Source of the DNA: Streptosporangium sp. NBC_01495
Lineage (GTDB): Bacteria > Actinomycetota > Actinomycetes > Streptosporangiales > Streptosporangiaceae
Assembly: GCF_036250735.1 (NCBI RefSeq)
Contig: NZ_CP109430.1
Span: forward strand, 3,782,001-3,846,000
Direction of reading: 5' to 3'
DNA: 64,000 nt
The notes under the pieces are model-generated. The model saw nothing but the letters and a program-made list of their open reading frames with translations. It did no database searches and was not told the origin of the DNA. Shown here piece by piece: positions 43,566 to 51,719 of the stretch (position 1 is the first letter of the stretch; every line of letters begins with the position of its first letter). A program made the position numbers and the translations under genes.

Positions 43566-44888
43566 CTACAGCGGTTCCGAGTTGTTCGCCGGGGACTGCT
43601 TCGCCCAGGCGAGCTGCTCGTTCCCGCGCAGCTCCTCCTCGGCGGTCTGCTCCACCCTGGCCATGGCCCAGCGCAGGATCGGTGGCGCCATGAGCGAGGT
43701 CACGATCGCCACCAGCACGATGATCGTGTAGACCTCGACGCTGAGGATGCCCAGCCGCAGGCCCACCATGGCCACGACCACCTCGATCACGCCCCGCGCG
43801 TTGAGCCCCGCGCCCAGCGCCAGCGCCTCCCACCGGTTGAGCTTGCTGGCGCGCGCTCCCGCGTACGCCCCGACGAACTTGCCGATGATCGCCACGGCCA
43901 GGATGCCGAGCCCGGCGAGCAGGACCACCGGGTCGGTCAGGGAGGTCAGGTCCATGCGCAGCCCGGCGGTGGCGAAGAAGATCGGCGCGAATCCGGAGAG
44001 CACCACCGTGCGCAGCGGGGCGAGCCGCGCCGGGTCGACGCCGCCCGCGGAGCCGATCAGGATGCCGCACACGAAGGCGCCGAAGACGGCCTCCAGCCCC
44101 ATCGCGTGCGTGGCGGCCGCGGCGAGCAGGATCAGCACGGCCGCGGTCGCGACGGACGAGCCGGGGTCCTCGCCCCGGGAGGTGAGCCGGAACGCGTGCC
44201 GTACCAGCGGACGGCCCAGGGTGAGCGCGAAGACCACGACCGCCAGCAGGCAGGCGAGCGAGATCAGCACGTTCCCGGCGCGCAGGCCGGTGGTGGCCAT
44301 GGCCGACACGATCGACAGCATGAACCAGCCGAACGCGTCGTCGATCATTCCCGCGGCCAGCGTGAGCTGCCCGACGTTGCGGTGGAGCAGCCCCATGTCC
44401 ATGAGGGTCTTGGCGATGACCGGGATGGCGCTGACGCACATCGCGACGCCGAGGAAGAGCGCGAAGACCAGCGTCTCCGTTCCGGCGGGAACGAGCGTGG
44501 CCGGGAGCAGGAAGCCGGCGCCGATGCCGAACGCGAGCGGCACCAGCAGCCCGCCGGCGCTGACACCGGCGGCCGTGGCGCCCCGGCGCCGGATCAGCCC
44601 CATGTCCATGTGGATTCCGGTGATGCCGACGAGCAGCAGCACGCCGATCTGCCCCACCGCGTCGAGCAGGTGGAACTGGGCGCTGTCCTGCGGGAACAGC
44701 CAGGTGGACAGGCCCGGCGCGACATGCGCGAGGAACGACGGGCCCAGGAGCACGCCGACGAACAACTCGCCGACGACGGCGGGCATGCCGAGCCGCCTGG
44801 CGAGGCGACCGAAGACGAGGGCGAGCAGCAGGAGCAGCCCGACCTGGAGTAAGAAGATCAGTAGTTGGTGCGCGGCGATCGGCGCCAC
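43566..44888 (-). CDS. CPA2-type Na+/H+ antiporter
   Basis: 440 residues with about 12-13 transmembrane segments throughout. The GMIDDAFGW segment (about residue 180) carries the Asp-Asp pair that binds cation and proton in the electrogenic NhaA/NapA-like CPA2 family. The usual PVVGELFVGVLLGPSFL start motif is present. No Trk-N or USP domain is attached. The GTG at 44888 is the first in-frame start after an upstream stop and has a poor ribosome site. It exchanges Na+ or K+ for H+ at the membrane, and with the Kdp operon suggests ion homeostasis genes in this part of the chromosome, though no shared operon exists. Confidence 0.9.
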   Translation of the reverse strand: MAPIAAHQLLIFLLQVGLLLLLALVFGRLARRLGMPAVVGELFVGVLLGPSFLAHVAPGLSTWLFPQDSAQFHLLDAVGQIGVLLLVGITGIHMDMGLIRRRGATAAGVSAGGLLVPLAFGIGAGFLLPATLVPAGTETLVFALFLGVAMCVSAIPVIAKTLMDMGLLHRNVGQLTLAAGMIDDAFGWFMLSIVSAMATTGLRAGNVLISLACLLAVVVFALTLGRPLVRHAFRLTSRGEDPGSSVATAAVLILLAAAATHAMGLEAVFGAFVCGILIGSAGGVDPARLAPLRTVVLSGFAPIFFATAGLRMDLTSLTDPVVLLAGLGILAVAIIGKFVGAYAGARASKLNRWEALALGAGLNARGVIEVVVAMVGLRLGILSVEVYTIIVLVAIVTSLMAPPILRWAMARVEQTAEEELRGNEQLAWAKQSPANNSEPL

Positions 44889-45176
44889 CGGCGCCGCGAG
44901 CGGGATGAGCCGACAGACCCCTTCGGTCTCTCACAAGGCACCACCCTGTCTCCCCAGTCAGGACGGTACGACGTAGAGCCTGACAAAACGAAGATCGGCA
45001 ATCAATTCTTGAAGAGTCGCCTGAAATATGCGTCGTCACGTGTGTCGCATGTCCTGTGGGGGACATCACACGGCCAATCGCGTTTCACCTGTGGAAATCG
45101 GCGGAGGTGAGGGAAACCGGGAGGCGTCGCCGGAGCGGGGAGTCCCGCCTCGGCCGGGAGGGGCGCGGCCCCGCGC
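44889..45176. promoter_or_regulatory. Antiporter upstream region with small dyad
   Basis: This 288-bp stretch holds no gene. ATGTCC-TGTGGG-GGACAT (45049-45066) is a perfect dyad, and AGACC-CCTTC-GGTCT (44923-44937) may form a short hairpin in the antiporter transcript. The stretch is less GC-rich around 44990-45050 than its surroundings, as expected for a promoter of the minus-strand antiporter. Confidence 0.4.
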
Positions 45177-46259
45177 TCAGGCCCCCCGCCGGGCCGCGGA
45201 GTGGATCGGTGCCGAGTGCCCGTCTCCCGTCCGCGCCGATCGGGCCGCGACCTCGCGGTCCGCGGGACGCGCCCAGCAGGTGACCGCGGGGGTGGGCCCG
45301 TCGGGAGCGTCGCCCCGGAAGATCATCTTCAGGATGCCGGGGAGCTCGCCGGTGCGGTCCAGGCCGAGGTCGTGCACCAGCACCGTCGCGGGCCGCGTCC
45401 GGGCGACGGCGTCGGCCAGCCCGACGAGCCCGGTAGGGGAGCCGGCGGACGGCGGCGACGTCAGGGCGAGGAACCAGGCGCCCACGTCACCGACGAACCG
45501 CGCGAGCCGTGCCCCGTCCACGGCGCGTGTCACGCCGTCGCCCGCGGGGGAGCCGGGGAACACCAGCTCGCCACGGTCGCCGGCGAGCCGGCCCGCGCCC
45601 ACGAAATGGACCACGTCCACCGGCCTTCCCGCCAGTGCCGCCCCGATCCAGTTGAGCCACGGGTCACCGGGACGCGGGGCCAGGGCCACCGGCGGGTCGT
45701 GGACCACGACGCCGGGACGGCCCGCCACGAGCCCGCGTACCCGCCCCGCGCAGTCCCGGCCGGTGAACACGTGCACGCTCGCCCGGTGGCCGGTGCCGTC
45801 GTGCCACTGCTCGGCGAGGTCCGCCAGGTCGGGCGCGAACACGGGACCGCCGGCGCAGAGCACCACCCGCGGCCGGTCGCCGGGCGTCGGCGGGCGCGGC
45901 GTGAGGTACGGCGTGCGCAGGACGGTCCTGGCCAGCGACGTCGACAGCAGCCGTTCCCAGGGAAGCAGGTGCAGGTGGCCGCGCGGCTGCCGGACGTCGA
46001 GCCAGAGCCGGGGGGTCCCGTCGCTCCCGCCCGCCTCCAGTGCCCCGCCGACCGCGCGCAGGACCTCCCCCGGCACGGTGAACCCGTCGTCGGGGAGCTC
46101 GCCGGCCGGTGTTCCCTCGCCCGGTACGCCGAACAGCCGGGCGGGCCAGGACGCGCTCCACCGCCGTCCCGGGTCCCGATGCGGCACCTCCAGGGTCACC
46201 CTGTGCCGGCCCGCGGACCTCTTCTCCAGTCGCACGCGCAGCGTGGGCGCCTCCTCCAT
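45177..46259 (-). CDS. CHAT-like (caspase-fold) protein, catalytically doubtful
   Basis: 360 residues from ATG 46259 with GGAAG upstream. The middle resembles the CHAT domain: LHLLPWERLL, RPRVVLCAGGP, and VDVVHFVGAG with the possible catalytic His, then a GELVFPGSP loop. In CHAT proteases a Cys in an NACxS-like segment completes the dyad; the aligned part here reads FLALTSPPSAG with no Cys. So it may be a non-catalytic relative or not a CHAT protein at all. The N-terminal 80 residues are beta-rich and not recognised. CHAT proteins often belong to conflict or STAND-ATPase systems, but no partner gene is adjacent. Function unknown. Confidence 0.5.
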   Translation of the reverse strand: MEEAPTLRVRLEKRSAGRHRVTLEVPHRDPGRRWSASWPARLFGVPGEGTPAGELPDDGFTVPGEVLRAVGGALEAGGSDGTPRLWLDVRQPRGHLHLLPWERLLSTSLARTVLRTPYLTPRPPTPGDRPRVVLCAGGPVFAPDLADLAEQWHDGTGHRASVHVFTGRDCAGRVRGLVAGRPGVVVHDPPVALAPRPGDPWLNWIGAALAGRPVDVVHFVGAGRLAGDRGELVFPGSPAGDGVTRAVDGARLARFVGDVGAWFLALTSPPSAGSPTGLVGLADAVARTRPATVLVHDLGLDRTGELPGILKMIFRGDAPDGPTPAVTCWARPADREVAARSARTGDGHSAPIHSAARRGA

Positions 46260-46407
46260 GACCACTTCCTTACCGGGGAGAGGGATGCTGGTTCTCCACC
46301 GGGACGGGACGCGCCTCAGGGGGTTCGTGTCTTGTCGTGAACGGCTCGCCACGAACGGCTCCTTCGCCCGGTAGGGCGATGATGGACCGTGCGGGGCGCG
46401 GGATACC

Positions 46408-46425
46408 TGAGTAGCCCCCTACTCA
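46408..46425. promoter_or_regulatory. TGAGTAG-CTACTCA dyad between TetR and CHAT-like genes
   Basis: Seven-base perfect arms flank CCCC. It begins five bases after the TetR stop and lies about 150 bp before the CHAT-like start, both on the minus strand. It can serve as a terminator hairpin for the first or as a regulator site for the second; the sequence does not decide. Confidence 0.45.
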
Positions 46426-46429
46426 ACCG

Positions 46430-46990
46430 TCATCGGGGGCCCAGCAGGGTGTCGACCAGGGCGCGGCCGTATCCGGGCGCGAGGGAGTCGCTGATGAACA
46501 GGACCCGGTACATCATCGGCGCGAGCACGTGGTCCAGCACCGCGTCCAGCGCGGGCACGTCCTCGCCGCGCCCGGCGGCGCGGGTGAGGACGGCCTCGAT
46601 CTGGCTGCTGGCGTACGCGCAGCACTGCCCGGTGCTCCTGCCGCCGCCGTCGCCGGCGACCACGTCGCGGGCGACCGCGCGCCCGGTGGGGGAGGACATC
46701 TCCTCCAGCCACTCCTCGGCCCATGCCGCGAGGTCGTCGCGCAGGTTCCCGAGGTCGGTCGGGGGGCCGTCGGGCCGCATGTGTTCCAGGGCGACATCGG
46801 CCAGCAGCTCCTGCAGGTCACCCCACCTGCGGTAGACGGTCGAGGGGGTCACGCCCGCGCGGGCGGCCACCAGGGGCACGGTCAGGTCGGCGCGGTCGCG
46901 CTCGGTCAGAAGTTGCCGGACCGCGTCGTGGACGGCCTGCTGCACCCGCGCGCTCCGGCCCCCGGTGCGAACCGCCTGCCTCGTACCCAT
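46430..46990 (-). CDS. TetR-family regulator of the divergent MFS pump
   Basis: 186 residues. The helix-turn-helix is LTVPLVAARAGVTPSTVYRRWGDLQELL. The rest is a ligand domain with no signature. It is divergent from an MFS efflux gene; two copies of one dyad lie between them, so it most likely represses itself and the pump and is released by a pump substrate. Confidence 0.9.
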   Translation of the reverse strand: MGTRQAVRTGGRSARVQQAVHDAVRQLLTERDRADLTVPLVAARAGVTPSTVYRRWGDLQELLADVALEHMRPDGPPTDLGNLRDDLAAWAEEWLEEMSSPTGRAVARDVVAGDGGGRSTGQCCAYASSQIEAVLTRAAGRGEDVPALDAVLDHVLAPMMYRVLFISDSLAPGYGRALVDTLLGPR

Positions 46991-47001
46991 GAGCCGATCT
47001 T

Positions 47002-47063
47002 AACGCAAAATATTTGCTTCAGTGGCCCCAGGTGTGTACGTTGCTAACGCAAATCCTTTGCTT
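47002..47063. promoter_or_regulatory. Two direct-repeat operators between TetR and MFS genes
   Basis: Two 18-bp sites, 47002-47019 and 47046-47063, share AACGCAAA-two bases-TTTGCTT-type sequence, each a dyad GCAAA-NNN-TTTGC. Their starts are 44 bp apart, about four helical turns, so two repressor dimers could bind on one DNA face. The second is 20 bp before the MFS ATG. Confidence 0.82.
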
Positions 47064-47082
47064 TAAAGCTTCGGGAGTTCCC

Positions 47083-48351
47083 ATGCCCTCCGCGTCCCCT
47101 GCGTCTGCTGTGTCCGCTGTCTCTCCCACGTCCCCCGCGACGTCGACGCCGCCCGCCCGCCGGGTCCGCCTGGGGAGCGGCGCGGCCGCGGTGCTCCTGG
47201 CGGTGACCCTGACGACGTTCATGGCCGCCGCCAGCGCGCCCACCCCGCTGTACGCGGTGTACCAGGGGTACTGGGGCTTCTCCTCCAGCGTCCTGACCGC
47301 GGTCTTCGCCGTCTACGCCGTCAGCCTGCTGATGGCCCTGCTCACCGTCGGCTCCCTGTCGGACCACGTCGGGCGCCGCCCGGTGATCCTCGGGGCGGTC
47401 GCGCTCGAAACGGTCGCGATGGCGATCTTCGCCTCCGCCGACGGGGTGCCCGCCCTGGTGGTCGCGCGCGTCCTGCAGGGCTTCGCCACCGGGGCCGCGA
47501 CCGGGGCGCTGGGAGCGGGCCTGCTGGACGCCGACCGGACACGCGGCCCGCTGATCAACAGCGTGGCCCCCGCCCTGGGCCTGGCGGCGGGCGGCCTGGG
47601 ATCGAGCCTGCTCGTGCAGTACCTGCCCGCGCCGACGCGGACGGTGTTCGTCGTCCTGATCGTCGCGTTCGTGCTGCAGGGCGCCGCGATCCTCCTCCTG
47701 CCGGAGTCCGCCGGTCGCCGGGCGGGCGCGCTGGCCTCGCTGCGCCCGCACGTCAGCGTGCCCGCCGGGGCGCGCAGGGTCCTGCTGATGGTCACCCCGA
47801 TCACCGTGGCCGGGTGGGCGCTCGGCGGGTTCTACCTGTCCCTGGGGCCGTCCCTGGCCCGCGGCGTCACCGGCTCGAAGTCGATCGTGGTGGGCGGGCT
47901 GCTGGTCTCCGCGCTGACCTTCAGCGGAACCGTCGCGATTCTCGCCATGCGGGCGGTCCCCGCCCTGCGCGCCATGCGCGTGGCCTCCGTGCTGCTGGCC
48001 CTCGGGGTGATCGTGACGCTGCTCGGCGTGAACACCGGCTCGGGAGCGCTGTTCTTCGCGGGTACGGTCGTCGCCGGACTGGGCTTCGGCACGGGCTTCC
48101 AGGGCGCCGCGCGCACCCTGCTGCCGGCGGCGGCCCCGCACGAGCGGGCCGGGCTGATGGCCGCCTTTTACATCGTCAGCTACCTCGCCATGAGCATCCC
48201 CGCCACCGTCGCCGGGATCGCCGCGGGCCACCTACCCCTCACCGAGCTCACCACGTACTACGGGATCGTCCTCGCCGCCCTGGCCCTGGCGGCTCTGGCC
48301 GGGACGTTCCTCGTCCGCGACCGTCTCCCCGTGGCGGCGCGCCCGGCGTGA
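47083..48351 (+). CDS. MFS efflux transporter (multidrug type)
   Basis: 422 residues from ATG 47083 with GGGAG upstream. An Ala/Ser/Pro-rich cytoplasmic start is followed by 12 transmembrane segments, with the MFS signature GSLSDHVGRRPV between segments 2 and 3, and ARVLQGFATG after it. It exports an unidentified compound in exchange for protons. The divergent TetR regulator and twin operators indicate substrate-induced expression. Confidence 0.9.
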   Translation: MPSASPASAVSAVSPTSPATSTPPARRVRLGSGAAAVLLAVTLTTFMAAASAPTPLYAVYQGYWGFSSSVLTAVFAVYAVSLLMALLTVGSLSDHVGRRPVILGAVALETVAMAIFASADGVPALVVARVLQGFATGAATGALGAGLLDADRTRGPLINSVAPALGLAAGGLGSSLLVQYLPAPTRTVFVVLIVAFVLQGAAILLLPESAGRRAGALASLRPHVSVPAGARRVLLMVTPITVAGWALGGFYLSLGPSLARGVTGSKSIVVGGLLVSALTFSGTVAILAMRAVPALRAMRVASVLLALGVIVTLLGVNTGSGALFFAGTVVAGLGFGTGFQGAARTLLPAAAPHERAGLMAAFYIVSYLAMSIPATVAGIAAGHLPLTELTTYYGIVLAALALAALAGTFLVRDRLPVAARPA

Positions 48352-48400
48352 CCGCTCCCCGGCGGCGGCCAGGCGGGGCCGCCGTGGAAGGCTGTCCACC

Positions 48401-49237
48401 ATGACTGTTCTGGACATCCCAACGGTGAAGCTGGTCAACGGCGCGGACATCCCGCAGGTCGGCCTGGGCACATGGCCCATGTCGGACGAGGAGGCGGAGG
48501 TCGCGGTGGCCGATGCCGTCGAGATGGGCTACCGGCTGGTGGACACCGCCTACGCGTACGGCAACGAGACCGGGGTGGGGCGCGGGCTGCGGGCGAGTGG
48601 CGTGCCGAGGGAGGAGCTGTTCGTCACCACCAAGCTGAACGGCGAGTGGCACGGGTACGACGCCGCGCAGGAGGCGTACCAGGCCAGCCTGGACCGGCTC
48701 GGCCTCGACCACGCCGACCTCTACCTGATCCACTGGCCGCTGCCGCGCGAGGACCGCTACGTGGAGGCGTGGAAGGGCATGGTCAAGCTGCTGCGGGACG
48801 GCCGGGTGCGGGCGATCGGCGTGTCGAACTTCAAACCGGCCCACATCGACCGGCTGCTGGCCGAGACCGGCGTGGTGCCCGACGTGAACCAGATCCAGCT
48901 CAACCCGTTCTTCACCCGTGACGAGCCCCGCGCCTACGACGCCGAGCACGGGATCGCCACCCAGTCCTGGGGGCCCCTCGGGCAGGGAGGCGACCTGCTG
49001 GAACAGCCGGTCGTCACGGCCGCCGCCGAGCGGCACGGCAGGACCCCCGCCCAGATCGTGCTGCGCTGGCACATCGAGCTCGGCCTGATCACCGTGCCGA
49101 AGTCGTCCAGCCCAGAGCGGATGCGGGCCAACGCCGACGTCTTCGGCTTCACCCTCACCCCAGCGGAGGTCGCGGAGCTGTCCTCCCTCGACCGGGGCGA
49201 GGCCGCGGCGACCGACTCCGACTCGGTCGGCCACTGA
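48401..49237 (+). CDS. Aldo/keto reductase
   Basis: 278 residues, the usual length. The AKR tetrad is visible: Asp in RLVDTAYAYGNE with the Tyr, Lys in VTTKLNG, and His in LIHWPLP. The NADPH-binding end PKSSSPERMRAN is also present. It most resembles the 2,5-diketo-D-gluconate reductase group (AKR5), which reduces aldehydes and alpha-keto sugars. Natural substrate unknown. GGAAGG precedes the ATG. Confidence 0.9.
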   Translation: MTVLDIPTVKLVNGADIPQVGLGTWPMSDEEAEVAVADAVEMGYRLVDTAYAYGNETGVGRGLRASGVPREELFVTTKLNGEWHGYDAAQEAYQASLDRLGLDHADLYLIHWPLPREDRYVEAWKGMVKLLRDGRVRAIGVSNFKPAHIDRLLAETGVVPDVNQIQLNPFFTRDEPRAYDAEHGIATQSWGPLGQGGDLLEQPVVTAAAERHGRTPAQIVLRWHIELGLITVPKSSSPERMRANADVFGFTLTPAEVAELSSLDRGEAAATDSDSVGH

Positions 49238-49239
49238 CC

Positions 49240-49966
49240 TCTCCCGGGAAGTCGTCCGGCGGAACGGCCCGCGGAGCCGAGCCCGGTCACGGGTGAGGAT
49301 GTCAGCCCTCCGCCTGTGCCCGGCCCTCCTCAGCCAGATGCCGTACGCGAGCAGCAGGCGAGCCCGCGCCACCGGCCAGGAGGTCTACGTCGTCAAGGCC
49401 GACGCCGACGTCCTGGGCAAGTCCGCGAGCGCCATCCAGGAGCCCGCGGCCCCATGTGTCTGCGGCCCGAGCGCGGAGAAGGCCGACGGGCGGCCCCAGA
49501 CGGTCGGCGCCGCGGCGAGCACCGGCTGCTGCTGAGAGATCGCCCTCGCCTCGCTGCGGCGTGCGCCCCGCCGGGTCGCACGCCGCAGCGGCAGGGGGCG
49601 CCGGCAGGACGAACACCGCCGCCGCCCACGACGCCCGGCTGCCGCGCCGCCTCCGCCTCCACGGCGAACGCCTTCGACGGCCTCCGCCCCGGTTCCGGCC
49701 CTCCGGTTTCACGCTTCACGGCGAACGCCTCCGGCCGTCCCCGCGCCGGTTCGGGCCCCCACCTGCGAGAACACGCGCGCCCCGGGAGTGCGTACCCCTG
49801 ACGCGGGGTCGTCCGCGCGCCCGGAGGGATGAGTGGAGCTCTCGCCGGCATGCCTGACCGCGAGAATAATTCACAGTTAACCTATAGAGATAGTAGATTT
49901 AATCGAGACCGGCCCACATGAGGCCATCGGTCAGAGGCAGAGGCGCACCGTCGGGGGGACTTTCGG
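49240..49966. other. 727-bp GC-rich region without a supported gene
   Basis: No frame here has a recognisable protein family with a ribosome site. A 13-base perfect inverted repeat (arms 49553-49565 and 49577-49589, GCTGCGGCGTGCG) forms a strong hairpin. From about 49660 to 49765 two imperfect copies of a ~60-bp repeat containing CACGGCGAACGCC are seen. From 49860 the sequence becomes AT-rich and holds the promoter of the Rrf2 gene. Confidence 0.5.
49870..49899 (+). promoter_or_regulatory. Rrf2 gene promoter with overlapping operator
   Basis: TTCACA (49870-49875) and TAGATT (49894-49899) are 18 bases apart. CCTAT-N6-AGTAG (49881-49896) sits between and over them, so a protein bound there would block this promoter. 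The same motif precedes the TauE gene. Confidence 0.65.
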
Positions 49967-50395
49967 ATGCACATCACGGCCCGGAGCGACTACGCCATAA
50001 GAGCGATGCTGGTCATCGCGCTGAGCGATCCCGCCCCGGTCAAGTCGGAGACGATGGCCCAGGCGCAGGAGATACCGGCGAGTTTTCTGCGCGGCATCCT
50101 GACCGATCTGCGCCGCGCCGACCTCGTCTTCGCCCAGCGGGGTCACGAGGGAGGCTTCACGCTCACCCGGCCGCCCGTCGACATCTCGGTCGGGGACGTC
50201 CTGCGCGCCGTCGCGGGCGAGCTGACCTCGGTGAGGGGGCTGCCGACCAGCGACGTGGCGTACTTCGGGGAGGCGGTGCGGTTGCGTACCGTGTGGCTGA
50301 ACATCGAGACCTCCATAAGCGCCATCGTCGACACCGTCAGCCTGGCCGCTCTCCTGTCGCCGGTGGCCGAGGCGGGCAGGCGACGCAGGGGCTGA
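49967..50395 (+). CDS. Rrf2-family transcriptional regulator
   Basis: 142 residues. The winged helix is typical: MHITARSDYAIRAMLVIA, AQEIPASFLRGILTDLRRADLVFAQRGHEGGFTL. It has no cysteine at all, so it cannot hold an iron-sulfur cluster as IscR, NsrR or RsrR do; a small-molecule ligand, as in CymR-type control of sulfur metabolism, is possible. GGGGGGAC precedes ATG 49967. The shared motif in its own and the next gene's promoter suggests that it represses both. Confidence 0.88.
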   Translation: MHITARSDYAIRAMLVIALSDPAPVKSETMAQAQEIPASFLRGILTDLRRADLVFAQRGHEGGFTLTRPPVDISVGDVLRAVAGELTSVRGLPTSDVAYFGEAVRLRTVWLNIETSISAIVDTVSLAALLSPVAEAGRRRRG

Positions 50396-50484
50396 CCCCG
50401 CACGTGGGATGAAGATTCCCATACCTTGAGACGCCTTGCTCGAAACGTGACTTGACGCGGCCTTGGCATTCAATCACCATAATT

Positions 50485-50500
50485 CCTATCAACAGAGTAG
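50485..50500. promoter_or_regulatory. Second CCTAT-N6-AGTAG operator, before the TauE gene
   Basis: The same 16-bp motif as at 49881, here inside a larger dyad TTCCTA-N9-TAGGAA (50483-50503 approximately). It ends 22 bp before the TauE GTG. The likely ligand is the Rrf2 protein. Confidence 0.65.
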
Positions 50501-50522
50501 GAAAAACAGGAAGGGGGGCGTT

Positions 50523-51467
50523 GTGCGTGCGCTCATCCTCTTAGGCCTGGTCGGCTTCGCGGCACAGCTCGTCGACGGCAGCCTCGGCATGGCCTACGGT
50601 GTCACCTCGACGACGCTGCTCCTGGCCATCGGCACCAACCCCGCTGCCGCCTCGGCCACCGTTCACCTCGCCGAGATCGGCACCACCCTCGCCTCCGGCA
50701 TCTCCCATTGGCGTTTCAACAACATCGACTGGAAAGTCGTCGCGAAGATCGGTGTTCCCGGCGCCGTCGGCGCGTTCGCGGGAGCGACCTTCCTGTCCGG
50801 CCTCTCCACCGAGGTCGCGGCCCCGGTCATGTCGATCATCCTGCTCGTGCTGGGCCTCTACGTCCTGATCCGCTTCACGGCCTTCGGTCTCCCGCGCGGC
50901 AACCTGGGCAAGCCGCTGCGCAAGCGTTTCCTCACGCCCCTCGGCCTGGTCGCCGGATTCGTCGACGCCACCGGTGGCGGCGGCTGGGGCCCGGTCGGCA
51001 CCCCGGCGATCCTGGCCAGCGGGCGCCTGGCGCCGCGCAAGGTGATCGGTTCCATCGACGCCAGTGAGTTCCTGGTCGCCATCGCCGCCAGCATCGGCTT
51101 CTTCATCGGCATCGGCTCCGAGAACATCAACTTCTCCTGGGTCGCCGTCCTGCTGATCGGTGGCGTCATCGCCGCCCCCATCGCCGCCTGGCTGGTTCGC
51201 CACATCCCGCCGCGCATCCTGGGCTCCGCCGTCGGTGGTGTCATCATCCTGACCAACGTCCGGACCCTGCTGCGCAGCGACTGGATCGACGCCTCCAGCG
51301 GCGTCCAGACCATCGCCTACATCACCATCGCCGTCATCTGGGCCGCCGCCATCGCCTACTCGGTCCGCGAGTACCGCCGTGACCGCGACAACGAGACGGT
51401 CGAGGCGATCGAGGAGGAGGAGAGGCGCCGCGCCGCGGAGCAGGAGACCGCCGGCACCGCCAGCTGA
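50523..51467 (+). CDS. TauE/SafE-family sulfite (sulfonate) exporter-like permease
   Basis: 314 residues from GTG 50523 with AGGAAGGGGGG upstream. About eight transmembrane segments; the two repeat motifs GTNPAAASATVHLAEIGTTLASG and a GGGGWGPVGTPAILASG loop are typical of TauE/SafE permeases, which move sulfite, sulfoacetate or related anions. The C terminus is charged and cytoplasmic. It is probably controlled by the upstream Rrf2 regulator. Substrate not determinable here. Confidence 0.88.
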   Translation: MRALILLGLVGFAAQLVDGSLGMAYGVTSTTLLLAIGTNPAAASATVHLAEIGTTLASGISHWRFNNIDWKVVAKIGVPGAVGAFAGATFLSGLSTEVAAPVMSIILLVLGLYVLIRFTAFGLPRGNLGKPLRKRFLTPLGLVAGFVDATGGGGWGPVGTPAILASGRLAPRKVIGSIDASEFLVAIAASIGFFIGIGSENINFSWVAVLLIGGVIAAPIAAWLVRHIPPRILGSAVGGVIILTNVRTLLRSDWIDASSGVQTIAYITIAVIWAAAIAYSVREYRRDRDNETVEAIEEEERRRAAEQETAGTAS

Positions 51468-51496
51468 TCCCCGCGGCGCCCTCCGGTGCGCCGTAC

Positions 51497-51538
51497 GCAC
51501 GAAGGCCCCTCTCGCTTCGGCGAGAGGGGCCTTCGTGC
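51497..51538 (+). terminator. Strong hairpin terminator after the TauE gene
   Basis: Nineteen perfectly paired bases (GCACGAAGGCCCCTCTCGC) around a TTCG tetraloop, 30 bp after the TauE stop. There is no T tract. It also lies beyond the end of the convergent secreted-protein gene and could serve both. Confidence 0.9.
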
Positions 51539-51719
51539 CGTGTACGGCAGGAGCCCTGCCGCTCGTCCCGTTCCCGTCCGCTTCCGTCCGGCCGGTTTCC
51601 GTCCGACCGGTTTCCGGCCGGGTGTCGCGTGTGACGGTCAGGGACCCGGGCGGTCGCGGGGCGGCGGTCGGTCGGGCCGCGGTGCGCCCCCTCGGGGTTC
51701 CGCCCTCACCTGCTCCTGG
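51539..51719. repeat. Intergenic region with short tandem repeat
   Basis: A 15-bp unit (TTCCGTCCGGCCGGT) is repeated from 51582, two full copies and a partial one to about 51623. No gene is seen. Confidence 0.6.

Noticed and set aside
49299..49535. Short ORF ending in Cys-Cys with a CVC motif, possibly a RiPP precursor
   Set aside because: No good ribosome site, no modifying enzyme or transporter nearby, and the region looks non-coding and repetitive.
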